Assembly: GCF_015024225.1 (NCBI RefSeq)
Contig: NZ_JACJGM010000007.1
Span: 62,001-126,000 of the forward strand
From: Nocardioides lijunqiniae
GTDB taxonomy: Bacteria; Actinomycetota; Actinomycetes; Propionibacteriales; Nocardioidaceae
Direction of reading: 5' to 3'
DNA: 64,000 bases
Part shown: positions 54,604-64,000 of the stretch, piece after piece
Layout of the letters: each line of letters opens with the position of its first letter
Position numbering within the stretch: position 1 is the first letter of the stretch
Notes under the pieces: generated by a model
What the model was told of the DNA's origin: nothing
The model's database searches: none
Seen by the model: the letters and a program-made list of their open reading frames with translations, nothing else
Program-made: the position numbers and the translations under genes

Positions 54604-54980
54604 GCGGGCGGCGCGGCGAAGCCGCCGCCGCCCATGCGCCGCCTCAGCAGCCCGGGAGAGGCTCGGAGTCAAGGACGCCCGAAGGGCGCCGCGAAGCGGG
54701 CGAAGCTCCTTGACGCCGAGACCCGGGCTGCTAGCGCGCGGGCCCACACCAGCCACGCATCGGCGGTGTGGTTTCGAGGCTCGCTGCGCTCGCACCTCAA
54801 CCACCGTGAGGTCGGTCCGCAGCCGGCTCACCGGGTCTCGACGGGCGCTCGTCGCTGACGCTCCTCACTGCTCGACCACCAGCGGTGTGGTTTCGAGGCT
54901 CGCTGGCGCTCGCACCTCAACCACCGGAGGGTCGGTCCGCAGCCGGCTCACAGGGTCTCGACGGGCGCTCGACCACCGGC
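54604..54980 (+). repeat. Composite repeat element, copy 3, with tandem duplication
   Basis: Plus-strand relative of copy 2, lacking its first inverted repeat. It has the GCGGGCGGCGCGG segment, the inner palindrome (54662-54675 with 54707-54720, flanked by AGCAGCCCGG/CCGGGCTGCT), then family A and B elements in a direct repeat of 119 bases (54764-54882, then 54883 to about 54980, the second shorter). Copies 2 and 3 lie back to back and together fill the gap 54148-54994, in which I see no gene. Confidence 0.8.
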
Positions 54981-54994
54981 GCCCGGTCGACAGG

Positions 54995-56623
<1,629 letters not shown>

Positions 56624-56666
56624 GCTCGGATGTTGTCACCCGGCGGTCGGGCTTGTCGAAGCGGCC

Positions 56667-57002
56667 TCAGGCGCCGGCGAGCAGGTCCGGGATCTCCTGG
56701 GTGGCGAACCACGCGAGGTCGTCGTCGACGTCGGCGAAGTCGGCCAGGTCGGCGTGCGCCGCGACGACGCGACGCAGGGGGACCGGGTGCCCCTCGGAGG
56801 CCACCTCCGCGACCAGGACCACCCTGCGGCCCGCGCCGCCGATCAGCTCGACGGAGGCGTCGGCCGCGGTCATCAGCGCGGCGTACTCGGACTCCTCGTC
56901 GTCTCCCTCCGGCGAGATCGGGTCGGCCGGCCACGGCACCGCGTCGGCCGCGACCCACTCGGCGAGCAGCTCGAGCGAGCCGGGGAGGTAGAGGCGCGGC
57001 AT
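56667..57002 (-). CDS. DUF6912-like hypothetical protein
   Basis: 111 residues; ATG 57002 overlaps the stop of the WS/DGAT gene, so both are cotranscribed. It starts MPRLYLPGSLELLAEW and has EYAALMTAADASVEL and RRVVLVAEV, a pattern I associate with the small actinobacterial DUF6912 proteins. Acidic, soluble, no membrane segment. Function unknown. Confidence 0.75.
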   Translation of the reverse strand: MPRLYLPGSLELLAEWVAADAVPWPADPISPEGDDEESEYAALMTAADASVELIGGAGRRVVLVAEVASEGHPVPLRRVVAAHADLADFADVDDDLAWFATQEIPDLLAGA

Positions 57003-58450
57003 CAGGCGTCCTTCGTCGGGCGGGCGGTCCGCGTGCGTCCGCGCGGCGCCCGGGACCGGGAGCCGCTGGAGGCCTCGAGCAGCTCGTCGAGGGCCTCGAC
57101 GATGCAGGTGCCGAGCAGGTCGGCGTCGGGGATCTGCACCCGGTCGGCGGTGATGCCGAAGAACACCCGCCCGTCGTACGACGTCACGCCGATCGCCAGC
57201 GGGTGGCCGGCCAGCAGCGGCGGGACGGGGTAGCTGCTCACCATCCGCGCGCCGGCGGCGTAGAGCGGCGACTGCGGTCCCGGCACGTTGGTGACGTTGA
57301 GGTGGTAGCCGCGGCGCTCGGCGGCGGCCACGCGGGAGCCGATGGCGTGAAAGGTGGTGGGCGCGAAGCCGGCGATCCCGGCGAGCCGGTTGGCGGCGAC
57401 GCCGCGGCCGGTCTCCTTGTGCGCCTGGAACGAGTAGCTCACCTGGTGCAGCCGCACGAGGGGGCTGGCCTCACCTACTGGAAGGTCGACGAAGTGGGGC
57501 GCGATCTGGCTGCCCAGCGAGGTGGCCTCCAGCTCGGCGTCGATGACCGAGACCGGGACGACCGCACGCACCTGCCGGAGACCCTTGAGCGACTCGGCGC
57601 GCGTCATGAGCCAGGCGCGGAGCCCGCCCGCCACCGTGGCGAGGATGACGTCGTTGACGGTGCCGCCGTGCGCCGCGCGGATCGTGCGGTAGTCGGCCAG
57701 CGGGGTGTCCAGCGTGACGACGCGCCGCTGCTGGGAGAGGTGGCCGGCGATCGGCGACTCGCCCGCGGGGGCGCGGCCGCTGAGCGCGTGGGCGACCTCC
57801 CGCGAGCGCGAGGCGGCGCCGGCCGCGGTGCGCAGCGCGGAGCCGGAGCGACTGCGCACGGTGTCGACCAGCGTCTCGGGGGCGGTGAGCGAGTCGCGGA
57901 CGGCGCCGGTGAGCAGGCCGAGCGGCGACGGCGCGCGGCGCGCCTGCCACTCGTCGGCCTCGAGCTCCTTGGGCGTCGCGCTCGCGTCGAGCAGCACCTG
58001 GCCGAGGTCGACCGTGTGGACGCCGTCGACGAGGACCTGGTGCGTCTTGGACAGCAGCGCCACCCGGCCCTCCTCGAGGCCCTCCACGAAGTAGACCTCC
58101 CACAGCGGCCGGGCGCGGTCGAGGGGGCGGGAGACGATGCGGGCGACGAGGTCGCGCAGCTGGTCCATGGACCCCGGTCGCGGCAGCGCGGAGCGGCGTA
58201 CGTGGTAGGTCAGGTCGAAGTGGTCGTCGTCGACCCACACCGGGTTGGCCAGGCGCCCGGGCACCGCCTGCACCCGCTGGCGGTAGCGCGGGACGAACGA
58301 GATCCGGTCCTGGATGAGGCGCAGCAGCCGGTCGTAGTCGAAGCCGGAGTCGGCCGGGTCGAAGATCTCCACCGTGGCGTTGTGCATCGGCGCCTGCGGG
58401 GTCTCCTCGGTCAGGAACGCGAGGTCGCGCGGACGCAGTCGCTCGCTCAT
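57002..58450 (-). CDS. WS/DGAT acyltransferase family protein with altered HHxxxDG motif
   Basis: 482 residues from ATG 58450, behind GGGGAGAGGAG. The family makes wax esters or triacylglycerol from acyl-CoA. Family marks are present: LRPRDLAFLTEET start, PLWEVYFVEGL, GTVNDVILATVAGGLRAWL, and NVTNVPGPQSPLYAAGARM with the C-terminal DUF1298-type half. The active site reads H137-Q-V-L-V-D142-G, so the second His of HHxxxDG, the catalytic base in this superfamily, is Gln. It may be inactive in acyl transfer or have another role. About 30 C-terminal residues are basic and disordered. Confidence 0.9.
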   Translation of the reverse strand: MSERLRPRDLAFLTEETPQAPMHNATVEIFDPADSGFDYDRLLRLIQDRISFVPRYRQRVQAVPGRLANPVWVDDDHFDLTYHVRRSALPRPGSMDQLRDLVARIVSRPLDRARPLWEVYFVEGLEEGRVALLSKTHQVLVDGVHTVDLGQVLLDASATPKELEADEWQARRAPSPLGLLTGAVRDSLTAPETLVDTVRSRSGSALRTAAGAASRSREVAHALSGRAPAGESPIAGHLSQQRRVVTLDTPLADYRTIRAAHGGTVNDVILATVAGGLRAWLMTRAESLKGLRQVRAVVPVSVIDAELEATSLGSQIAPHFVDLPVGEASPLVRLHQVSYSFQAHKETGRGVAANRLAGIAGFAPTTFHAIGSRVAAAERRGYHLNVTNVPGPQSPLYAAGARMVSSYPVPPLLAGHPLAIGVTSYDGRVFFGITADRVQIPDADLLGTCIVEALDELLEASSGSRSRAPRGRTRTARPTKDA

Positions 58451-58575
58451 GTGGCGCTCCTCTCCCCGTCGGTCGCCCCCCACGGACCCCGATCATCCGG
58501 GTTTGCCCCCCATGGGATTCTGACAGAGGTGTGCCATCGTCGTGGCACCTGTACCCCGAACCGGAGGAATCCACC

Positions 58576-58932
58576 ATGCGCCGGAGCCTGGCGGCCGCAG
58601 CCGTGCTCGTCTCGACCCTGGGCGGCCTGACCGCGTGTGGCGGCGACGACGAGCCCGCCGCCAGCTCGGAGCCGAAGACGATCGAGATCACCTTCGACGG
58701 CGACTCGGTGACCCCCAACGGCGAGCGGGTCGAGGTCGGGGTCGACCAGCCGATCGACCTGGTGGTCCAGGCCGACGCACCGGGCGAGATCCACGTCCAC
58801 TCCGAGCCGGAGCAGGAGTTCCCCTTCGAGGAGGGGGAGACCACGATCGAGATGCAGATCGACAAGCCGGGGGTCGTCGAGGTCGAGTCGCACGACCTCG
58901 ACGTCGTGATCGTCCAGCTCGAGGTGCGCTGA
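58576..58932 (+). CDS. Small lipoprotein, cupredoxin-like
   Basis: 118 residues, ATG 58576 behind GGAGGAATCC. Signal peptide with lipobox LTAC (Cys about 20), then a compact domain with IEITFDGDSVTPNGERVEVGVDQP-type strands, EIHVHSEPEQEFPF and VEVESHDLDVVIVQLEV, which reads as a small Greek-key beta-sandwich of the cupredoxin type; the His residues could bind metal, though a full copper site is not evident. Five bases before the large membrane protein gene, so probably cotranscribed and working with it. Confidence 0.82.
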   Translation: MRRSLAAAAVLVSTLGGLTACGGDDEPAASSEPKTIEITFDGDSVTPNGERVEVGVDQPIDLVVQADAPGEIHVHSEPEQEFPFEEGETTIEMQIDKPGVVEVESHDLDVVIVQLEVR

Positions 58933-58936
58933 CGGC

Positions 58937-60268
58937 GTGACCGACGTACGCGACACCCCGCTGGCCCACGGCATCGGCGGCTCCGCCGACCTGCCCATCT
59001 CTCCGTCACTGGCGATCGCCGGCGCCGTCGCCGCGCTCGTCGTGTCCTTCACCGTCCTGGCGCTCGCGTGGCGCACGCCCCGCTACGACGGCGCGACCAG
59101 CGGCCGACCCGCCTGGCCGTTCCTCGACCGGCTCGTGCGCTCCACGGCCTGGTACGTCGCGCTGCGGGTCTTCGGCTTCGTCGTCTTCGCGTACGCCGTC
59201 ATGGTGGCGGTCCTCGGCGAGGACCTGCTGACCAACCCGATCTTCGGCATCGTCTTCGTGTGGTGGTGGGTCGGCCTGGTCCCACTGTCGTTCTTCCTCG
59301 GCCCCGTGTGGAAGCACATCAGCCCGGTGCGCACGATCAACCTCGCCTTCGCCAAGATCTCCGGCAGCGACCCCGAGGTGGGCGTCTTCGAGTACCCGCG
59401 GTGGCTCGGCCACTGGCCGGCGGCGCTCGGGCTCTTCGCCTTCACCTGGATGGAGCTGGTCTACCCCTTCATGACCGAGCTCGGTCCGGTGCGGCTCTGG
59501 TGCGCGATCTACGTCGCGGTGATGCTGCTCGGCGGCGCGCTCTTCGGCAACGCCTTCTACGAGAACGCCGACCCGTTCGAGGTCTACTCCACCCTCGTGG
59601 GGAAGATGTCGGTCTGGGGCATGCGCGACGGCCACCTGATCGTGCGCAGCCCGCTGGCCAACCTCGACACCGTCGTCGTCCGCCCCGGCCTGGTCGGGGT
59701 CGTGGCCGTGCTCTTCGGCAGCACGGCGTTCGACTCGTTCGCCGACTCCTCGGTGTGGGTGCGCTACATCCAGTCGACCGACACCTCGTCCTACCTGCTC
59801 AACAACCTGGCCATCGTGGCCTTCTGCGTCGGCGTGGGGGCGATCTTCGCCCTCGGGACGATGCTCACCGGCGTCGAGCCCGGCACGCGGCGGCGCACCT
59901 TGCCGAACCTCTTCGCGCACTCGGTCGTGCCGATCGTCGTGGGCTACATCGTGGCCCACTACCTGACCTACCTGGTGGAGTTCGGCCAGAAGACGCTGAT
60001 CCAGGCGAGCGACCCGTTCGGCAACGGCTCCGACATCCTCGGCACCGGTGACTGGTCGGTGAACTACTGGCTGTCCTACCACCCGACCCTGCTGGCCAAC
60101 GTCAAGGTGCTCGCGGTCGTCATCGGCCACGTGCTCGGCGTGATCGCCGCCCACGACCGGGCCATCAAGCTGCTCCCCCGTCGCCACCAGCTCACCGGAC
60201 AGCTGTCGCTGCTCTTCGCGATGGTGGCGTTCACCGTCGGCGGGCTCTACCTGCTCTTCGCCGCCTGA
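58937..60268 (+). CDS. Multi-pass membrane protein (fenitrothion hydrolase-like)
   Basis: 443 residues from GTG 58937. About ten to eleven membrane helices, with polar loops containing FFLGPVWKHISPVRTIN and YENADPFEVYSTLVGKMSVWG. The family is annotated after the FedA/FedB proteins of Burkholderia, linked to organophosphate breakdown, but in actinobacteria the natural role is unknown; my assignment rests on overall resemblance. The lipoprotein encoded just before suggests a two-part surface system, perhaps in metal handling. Confidence 0.75.
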   Translation: MTDVRDTPLAHGIGGSADLPISPSLAIAGAVAALVVSFTVLALAWRTPRYDGATSGRPAWPFLDRLVRSTAWYVALRVFGFVVFAYAVMVAVLGEDLLTNPIFGIVFVWWWVGLVPLSFFLGPVWKHISPVRTINLAFAKISGSDPEVGVFEYPRWLGHWPAALGLFAFTWMELVYPFMTELGPVRLWCAIYVAVMLLGGALFGNAFYENADPFEVYSTLVGKMSVWGMRDGHLIVRSPLANLDTVVVRPGLVGVVAVLFGSTAFDSFADSSVWVRYIQSTDTSSYLLNNLAIVAFCVGVGAIFALGTMLTGVEPGTRRRTLPNLFAHSVVPIVVGYIVAHYLTYLVEFGQKTLIQASDPFGNGSDILGTGDWSVNYWLSYHPTLLANVKVLAVVIGHVLGVIAAHDRAIKLLPRRHQLTGQLSLLFAMVAFTVGGLYLLFAA

Positions 60269-60270
60269 CC

Positions 60271-61068
60271 TCAGCCGCCGACGGCGCTCCCGCTGTCCTT
60301 GGACGCCTGGATCGACGACAGCACCTGGGTGCGACACGCGATGAAGGCCGGGTCGGCCTTGGTGGTCAGCTGGTCGCGGACCCCGCTGATCGGCACCTCG
60401 ACGATCTCGCGCACCAGGGCCGGACGGCCGCCCACGACGACGACCCGGTCGGACAGGTAGACCGACTCGTCGACGTCGTGCGTGACCAGGACGACGGTGA
60501 TGCCCAGGTCGCGCTGGAGCGTGAGCAGAAGATCCTCCAGCTCCGCTCGCGTCTGGGCGTCCACCGAGGCGAACGGCTCGTCCATCAGCAGCACCTGCGG
60601 CCGGTAGGCGAGCGCGCGGGCGATCGCCACCCGCTGCTGCATGCCGCCGGAGAGCTGCCAGGGGTAGGACCGGGCGGCCTCGACCAGGCCGACCACCGAG
60701 AGCGCCTCGGCCACCCGCTCGTCCTGCACCGCGCGCGCCAGCCCCACTCCCCGGAGCGGCAGGCGCACGTTCTCGCCGACGCGCAGCCACGGCATCAGGG
60801 TGCGGCCGTAGTCCTGTGACACGAGGGCGAGCGTGGCGGGCGGGGCCGTGATGGCCGTGCCCCCGATGAGCACCTCCCCGGTGGTGGGACGTTGCAGCCC
60901 CGCGATGCACCGGATCAGGGTGCTCTTGCCGATGCCGGAGTGCCCGACGATGCAGACGATCTCGTTCGGCGCGATCGACAGGTCGATCCCGCGCAGCACC
61001 TCGCGGCCCGTCGCGCCGCCGTAGGTGACGCCGAGGTCGCGCAGCTGGACTGCAGGCGTGGCGTTCAT
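60271..61068 (-). CDS. ABC transporter ATP-binding protein (nitrate/sulfonate/taurine type)
   Basis: 265 residues, ATG 61068. Walker A GHSGIGKST, Q-loop VSQDYGRTLMPWLRV, signature [15 protein letters not shown], Walker B VLLMDEPFASVDA and H-loop VTHDVDES are complete. The last gene of a four-gene minus-strand operon; converges with the membrane protein gene two bases away. Energises the importer encoded by the two preceding permease genes. Confidence 0.92.
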   Translation of the reverse strand: MNATPAVQLRDLGVTYGGATGREVLRGIDLSIAPNEIVCIVGHSGIGKSTLIRCIAGLQRPTTGEVLIGGTAITAPPATLALVSQDYGRTLMPWLRVGENVRLPLRGVGLARAVQDERVAEALSVVGLVEAARSYPWQLSGGMQQRVAIARALAYRPQVLLMDEPFASVDAQTRAELEDLLLTLQRDLGITVVLVTHDVDESVYLSDRVVVVGGRPALVREIVEVPISGVRDQLTTKADPAFIACRTQVLSSIQASKDSGSAVGG

Positions 61069-61082
61069 GGTCTGGGTGCCTT

Positions 61083-61859
61083 TCACTTCGAGCCCGACGT
61101 GCTGCGGGGCTGCCACCGGAGCAGCCACCGCTCGATCACGCCGTAGCCGACGTTGAGGGCGTAGCCGATGACGCCCAGGAGGAGGATGCCGGACCACATG
61201 TCGGCGAGCGCGAAGGTCTGCTGCGCCACGACCACGAAGTGCCCGATGCCGGCCGTGGACACGTACATCTCGCTGCCGACCATGATCACGACGCCGATGG
61301 CGAGGCTGGTCCGGATGCCCACGGTGATCTGCGGCATGGCCCCGGGCAGCAGCACGTTGGTCACCAGGAGGTACGGCCGGATCCGGTAGCTGCGCGCCAC
61401 GAGCCGGACGCTGGGATGGATGGACCGGATGCCGTCGAGGGTGTTCAGCAGGATCGGCCACACGGCGCCGAACGCGATGGCGGCGACGTTGCCGGTGGAT
61501 CCGGTGCCGAACAGGATGAACAGCGCCGGGAGGACGGCGAGTGCGGGGATCGCCCGGAAGAACTGCAGGAACGGTTCCGCGATCTCGCCGGCGAGCGGGA
61601 ACAGCGCCAGCAGCAGCCCGGCCCCGACCCCGACGACCAGCGCGAACGCCAGCCCGAGGGCCAGGTTCGTCATGCTGGGGACGACGTCCACGCGGAACGA
61701 GGGGCCGAACCAGTTCTCCACGAACGCCTCCCAGATCCGCGAGAGCGGCGGGAAGTACGGCGAGGTGCTGGACGCGGACACGAACCACCACACCACGACG
61801 AGCGCCACGGGAAGCCACAGCTCCCACAGGAGCAGTCGGAGGCCGGCGAGCACCCTCAT
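61083..61859 (-). CDS. ABC transporter permease (second of two)
   Basis: 258 residues, ATG 61859 overlapping the first permease gene by four bases. About six helices, with RAIPALAVLPALFILFGTG and the EAA-like loop VRLVARSYRIRPYLLVTNVLLPGAMPQI (two parts). Typical of the nitrate/sulfonate/bicarbonate class. Two different permeases imply a heterodimeric channel. Confidence 0.9.
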   Translation of the reverse strand: MRVLAGLRLLLWELWLPVALVVVWWFVSASSTSPYFPPLSRIWEAFVENWFGPSFRVDVVPSMTNLALGLAFALVVGVGAGLLLALFPLAGEIAEPFLQFFRAIPALAVLPALFILFGTGSTGNVAAIAFGAVWPILLNTLDGIRSIHPSVRLVARSYRIRPYLLVTNVLLPGAMPQITVGIRTSLAIGVVIMVGSEMYVSTAGIGHFVVVAQQTFALADMWSGILLLGVIGYALNVGYGVIERWLLRWQPRSTSGSK

Positions 61860-62629
61860 GCCGCCGCCCTCGGGACGTGGTGCCAGGCCAGCAGCCGCGA
61901 CTCGATGGCCGTCACGGCGAACGCCAGCGCCATGCCCAGCACGCCGGCCACCGTGATCAGCGCGAACATGCGGTCCGGCACCGACTGGCTCAACAGGATC
62001 TCCTTGCCGAGGCCGGGGACGCCGGCGATGAGCTCGGCGCCGATGGTGAGCAGGAGGCTCAACGTCGCCGAGATGCGGATGCCGGTGAAGACGTAGGGCA
62101 TCGACGCCGGCCCGACCACGAACAGCAGCCGTCGCCACAGCGGGAGCCCGAACGACCTCGCCGTGGAGAGCAGCTCGGGGTCGACGTTGCGCACCCCGTG
62201 GATCGTCTGCAGCAGGATCGGCCACACGCTCACCGCGATGATCAGCGAGACCGCCATCCGCTGGGTGGGCCCCATGAGGAGCAGGAACAGCGGGATGACG
62301 GCCAGCGGCGGCACGGTGCGGCAGAAGTCGATCACGAAGCGCGACGAGATGGTCAGTGCGGGGTGTGCCGCCAGGATCAGCCCGGCCGGGATGCCGACGA
62401 GCAGGCACAGCACCAGGCCCAGGGCTGTGGTCGTCAGGGTCTCCCCCAGTGCCGTCGCCAGGGCGGAGGTGCCGAGCTCGTCGCCCAGGGCGGCCAGCAC
62501 GGCGCTGAGCTTCGGCACCGCCTTGACGTCGGCGTCCGGGGAGGAGCCGAGGACCTGCCAGCCGGCGGCCAACGCGAGCAGCGTCAGCAGCCGGCCGAGC
62601 AGGACCTGGCGACGACGGGTCCTCAGCAC
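61856..62629 (-). CDS. ABC transporter permease (first of two)
   Basis: 257 residues, GTG 62629, seven bases after the receptor gene stop with GAGG upstream. Same fold: RTVPPLAVIPLFLLLMGPTQRM, and LSTARSFGLPLWRRLLFVVGPASMP as the coupling loop. Pairs with the permease encoded next. Confidence 0.9.
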   Translation of the reverse strand: MLRTRRRQVLLGRLLTLLALAAGWQVLGSSPDADVKAVPKLSAVLAALGDELGTSALATALGETLTTTALGLVLCLLVGIPAGLILAAHPALTISSRFVIDFCRTVPPLAVIPLFLLLMGPTQRMAVSLIIAVSVWPILLQTIHGVRNVDPELLSTARSFGLPLWRRLLFVVGPASMPYVFTGIRISATLSLLLTIGAELIAGVPGLGKEILLSQSVPDRMFALITVAGVLGMALAFAVTAIESRLLAWHHVPRAAA

Positions 62630-62636
62630 GGAGGCC

Positions 62637-63647
62637 TCACTCGGTCGAGGTCAGCATGTCGTCGGCGTCCACCGAGTCCTCCAGCACGCCGTACTCGACC
62701 AGCAGCTCGATCAGCGTGGTCAGGGCACCGGGGTCCACGACCGCGGTGTACGTCGGGTTCTTGCTGTCGGCGAGCATCTCGAGCGGGATCTTCGCCTGCT
62801 CGGAGAGCGCCGCGGTGACCTTCTCGGGGTTCTCGTTGGCGTAGGCGGCGGCCTTCTCCAGGGCGCTGGCGAACTTCTCCATGGTCTCGGGGTTCTGCTT
62901 GACGAAGGACACCGAGCCGACCAGCGAGGTGCCGGGGACGCCGGGCGCCGCGAGCGGGAAGGGGTGGCCCAGGACCTTCAGTCCCGAGCTGGTGGCCATG
63001 CTCAGGAACGGGTCGATCAGGAAGGCCGCGTCGGCACCGCCGCTCGAGACCAGGTCGGCCAGGTTGGGCATCGGCGCCTGGATGAACTCGACCTCGTCCG
63101 CGGAGCCGCCCGACTCCTCGACCGCGGCGGAGATGACGGCCTCGCTGACGGACTTCAGGCCGCTGATGGCGACCTTCTTGCCCTCGAGGTCCTCGAAGCC
63201 GGCGATGCTGCTGTCCTCGGCGACGACCAGCCCGGACTGGTCGGTCTCGTCGGTCTCGGCGAAGTTGGTGAGGCCGCCGACGATCGTCACGGCCATGCTC
63301 TGGCTCTGCGCCTGGATCGCCGCGGTCGCCGTGGTGGCGGCGAGGTCCGCGTTGTCGCTGAGCAGCAGCGGCACCTGCGCGGCCGAGGTCGCCCCACCCT
63401 CGACGAGCTCGATGGTCAGGCCCTCGTCCTCGAAGAAGCCCTCCTCCATGCCGAGCCAGATGGGGGCGAAGTCCGCGATGGGCTGGGGAGCGATGCGGAT
63501 CGTCGTCGCCTGCTCGCCGTCGCCGCCTCCACCGCCGCCGTCGGAGTCGCTGCCGCACGAGGTCAGTGCCAGCGAGGCGACGCTGAGCGCGGCGACCGCC
63601 GCGACCCGGAGCCGCGCCGCCGACCGAAGGGAATGTCCAACCGTCAT
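62637..63647 (-). CDS. ABC transporter substrate-binding lipoprotein (NMT1/SsuA-like)
   Basis: 336 residues from ATG 63647, with GAGAGG upstream; an in-frame start at 63677 is less likely. Signal peptide with lipobox LTSC (Cys about 31) and a Gly/Asp-rich spacer. The receptor domain has PIADFAPIWLGMEEGFFEDEGL, the opening of the NMT1/THI5-like family, and DLEGKKVAISGLKS. Ligands of this family include sulfonates, nitrate, thiamine precursors and aromatic acids. The divergent IclR gene hints at an aromatic or organic acid; unproven. Confidence 0.9.
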   Translation of the reverse strand: MTVGHSLRSAARLRVAAVAALSVASLALTSCGSDSDGGGGGGDGEQATTIRIAPQPIADFAPIWLGMEEGFFEDEGLTIELVEGGATSAAQVPLLLSDNADLAATTATAAIQAQSQSMAVTIVGGLTNFAETDETDQSGLVVAEDSSIAGFEDLEGKKVAISGLKSVSEAVISAAVEESGGSADEVEFIQAPMPNLADLVSSGGADAAFLIDPFLSMATSSGLKVLGHPFPLAAPGVPGTSLVGSVSFVKQNPETMEKFASALEKAAAYANENPEKVTAALSEQAKIPLEMLADSKNPTYTAVVDPGALTTLIELLVEYGVLEDSVDADDMLTSTE

Positions 63648-63732
63648 GTTCGAACCTCTCGCTGGAGTGACTGCCACCCGGCCGGGGTCCGGCTGGACGA
63701 TGAACGTACCGCAGAGTTTCCTATGACGGAAC

Positions 63733-63754
63733 GATTATTGCGACTACAGTAATC
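63733..63754. promoter_or_regulatory. Candidate IclR operator
   Basis: In the AT-rich gap between the importer operon and the IclR gene, GATTA...TG and CA...TAATC form an inverted repeat over 22 bases (7 of 8 outer positions match). The gap from about 63697 to 63760 is the lowest-GC stretch at this end of the window. Confidence 0.5.
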
Positions 63755-63829
63755 TTTCTCAGACGAACGACGGGACCTCCAGCCTGGTGGAGACTCGGAC
63801 GCTCACACCGGCACGCGGAGGGAGATCGA

Positions 63830-64000
63830 ATGACGAAGGGCTCTGCGTCGGCCGTCGACAAGGCGCTCGACCTGCTCGAGGCCATCGCCCAGGCGAGGTC
63901 GCCGATGACGCTCAGCGAGCTGGCCGAGGAGGTCGGGATGCTGCGTCCCACCGCGCACCGCGTGCTCGCCGAGCTGACCCACCGGGGCTGGGTCTTCCGC
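63830..64000 (+). CDS. IclR-family transcriptional regulator, N-terminal part
   Basis: ATG 63830 behind GGAGGGAGATCGA; 57 codons are in the window and the gene runs off the right edge. It shows the IclR winged helix-turn-helix: SAVDKALDLLEAIAQARSPMTLSELAEEVGMLRPTAHRVLAEL (read in two halves). The missing part should hold the effector domain. It probably controls the divergent importer operon. Confidence 0.85.
   Translation, partial: MTKGSASAVDKALDLLEAIAQARSPMTLSELAEEVGMLRPTAHRVLAELTHRGWVFR

Noticed and set aside
54148..54994. Genes in the 0.85-kb gap before pruA
   Set aside because: All open frames there translate the repeat families (VVEVRA, SRRALV and similar) in several phases; none has a ribosome site or a known domain.

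Overview
The window is very GC-rich (I estimate a little over 70 %) and densely coded, with many 4-base ATGA/GTGA overlaps and GTG starts. An FtsEX/M23/SmpB/tmRNA block, HtaA-type heme surface proteins, a pyruvate carboxylase of the long single-chain type, a 1,600-residue NAD-glutamate dehydrogenase and a WS/DGAT protein all point to an actinobacterium. A Nocardioides-like member of the Propionibacteriales is my best inference. No rRNA, tRNA, CRISPR array, transposase or phage gene was seen.

Layout. 1-6.3 kb, minus strand: ftsE, ftsX, an M23 peptidoglycan hydrolase, smpB, an amidohydrolase, a small unknown gene and ssrA (tmRNA), i.e. division-linked wall hydrolysis next to trans-translation, ending at a cut-off lipoprotein gene. 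6.4-12.3 kb, plus strand: an exported unknown, then a five-gene overlapping operon (SsuABC-type importer, FMN monooxygenase, aldo/keto reductase), probably scavenging an organosulfur or similar compound. 12.3-24.2 kb: prfB, a MarR/VOC divergent pair with twin operators, a repeat-filled gap, pyc, a thioesterase, two tandem SpoIID-domain proteins, a quinone reductase of the LpdA type and true dihydrolipoyl dehydrogenase. 24.3-25.6 kb: a gamma-glutamylcyclotransferase-like gene and purine nucleoside phosphorylase.

25.6-34.8 kb is a heme-iron island: IdeR-like box, hmuTUV, three exported surface proteins (two with HtaA domains), a TetR regulator, a second IdeR-like box and heme oxygenase. 34.8-37.1 kb holds an NAD-dependent sugar-nucleotide/uronate-type dehydrogenase and a MerR regulator with an aldo/keto reductase, each preceded by the same MerR-type promoter. 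37.5-43.5 kb returns to nucleoside sugar catabolism: phosphomannomutase/phosphopentomutase-type enzyme, deoC, an aldehyde dehydrogenase and a truncated aldehyde dehydrogenase. PNP, PMM and deoC together turn nucleosides into central metabolites; the heme island lies between the first two. 43.5-54.1 kb: pentapeptide-repeat protein, GlxA-type regulator, cysteine hydrolase, NAD-glutamate dehydrogenase, tryptophan 2,3-dioxygenase, twin DUF2505 proteins and an Old Yellow Enzyme. 55-60.3 kb: pruA, a DUF6912-like protein, a WS/DGAT protein with an altered active site, and a lipoprotein plus multi-pass membrane protein pair. 60.3-64 kb: a second nitrate/sulfonate-type importer, divergent from an IclR regulator that runs off the right edge.

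The most unusual content is non-coding. Families of imperfect palindromes of about 39 bases fill the gaps at 14.4-14.8, 37.1-37.4 and 54.2-55.0 kb; they nest into composite elements of 300-400 bases found three times, and one palindrome sits in frame inside the start of the amidohydrolase gene. A second general pattern is a -10 hexamer 6-7 bases before the start codon at about fifteen genes, which implies widespread leaderless transcripts.
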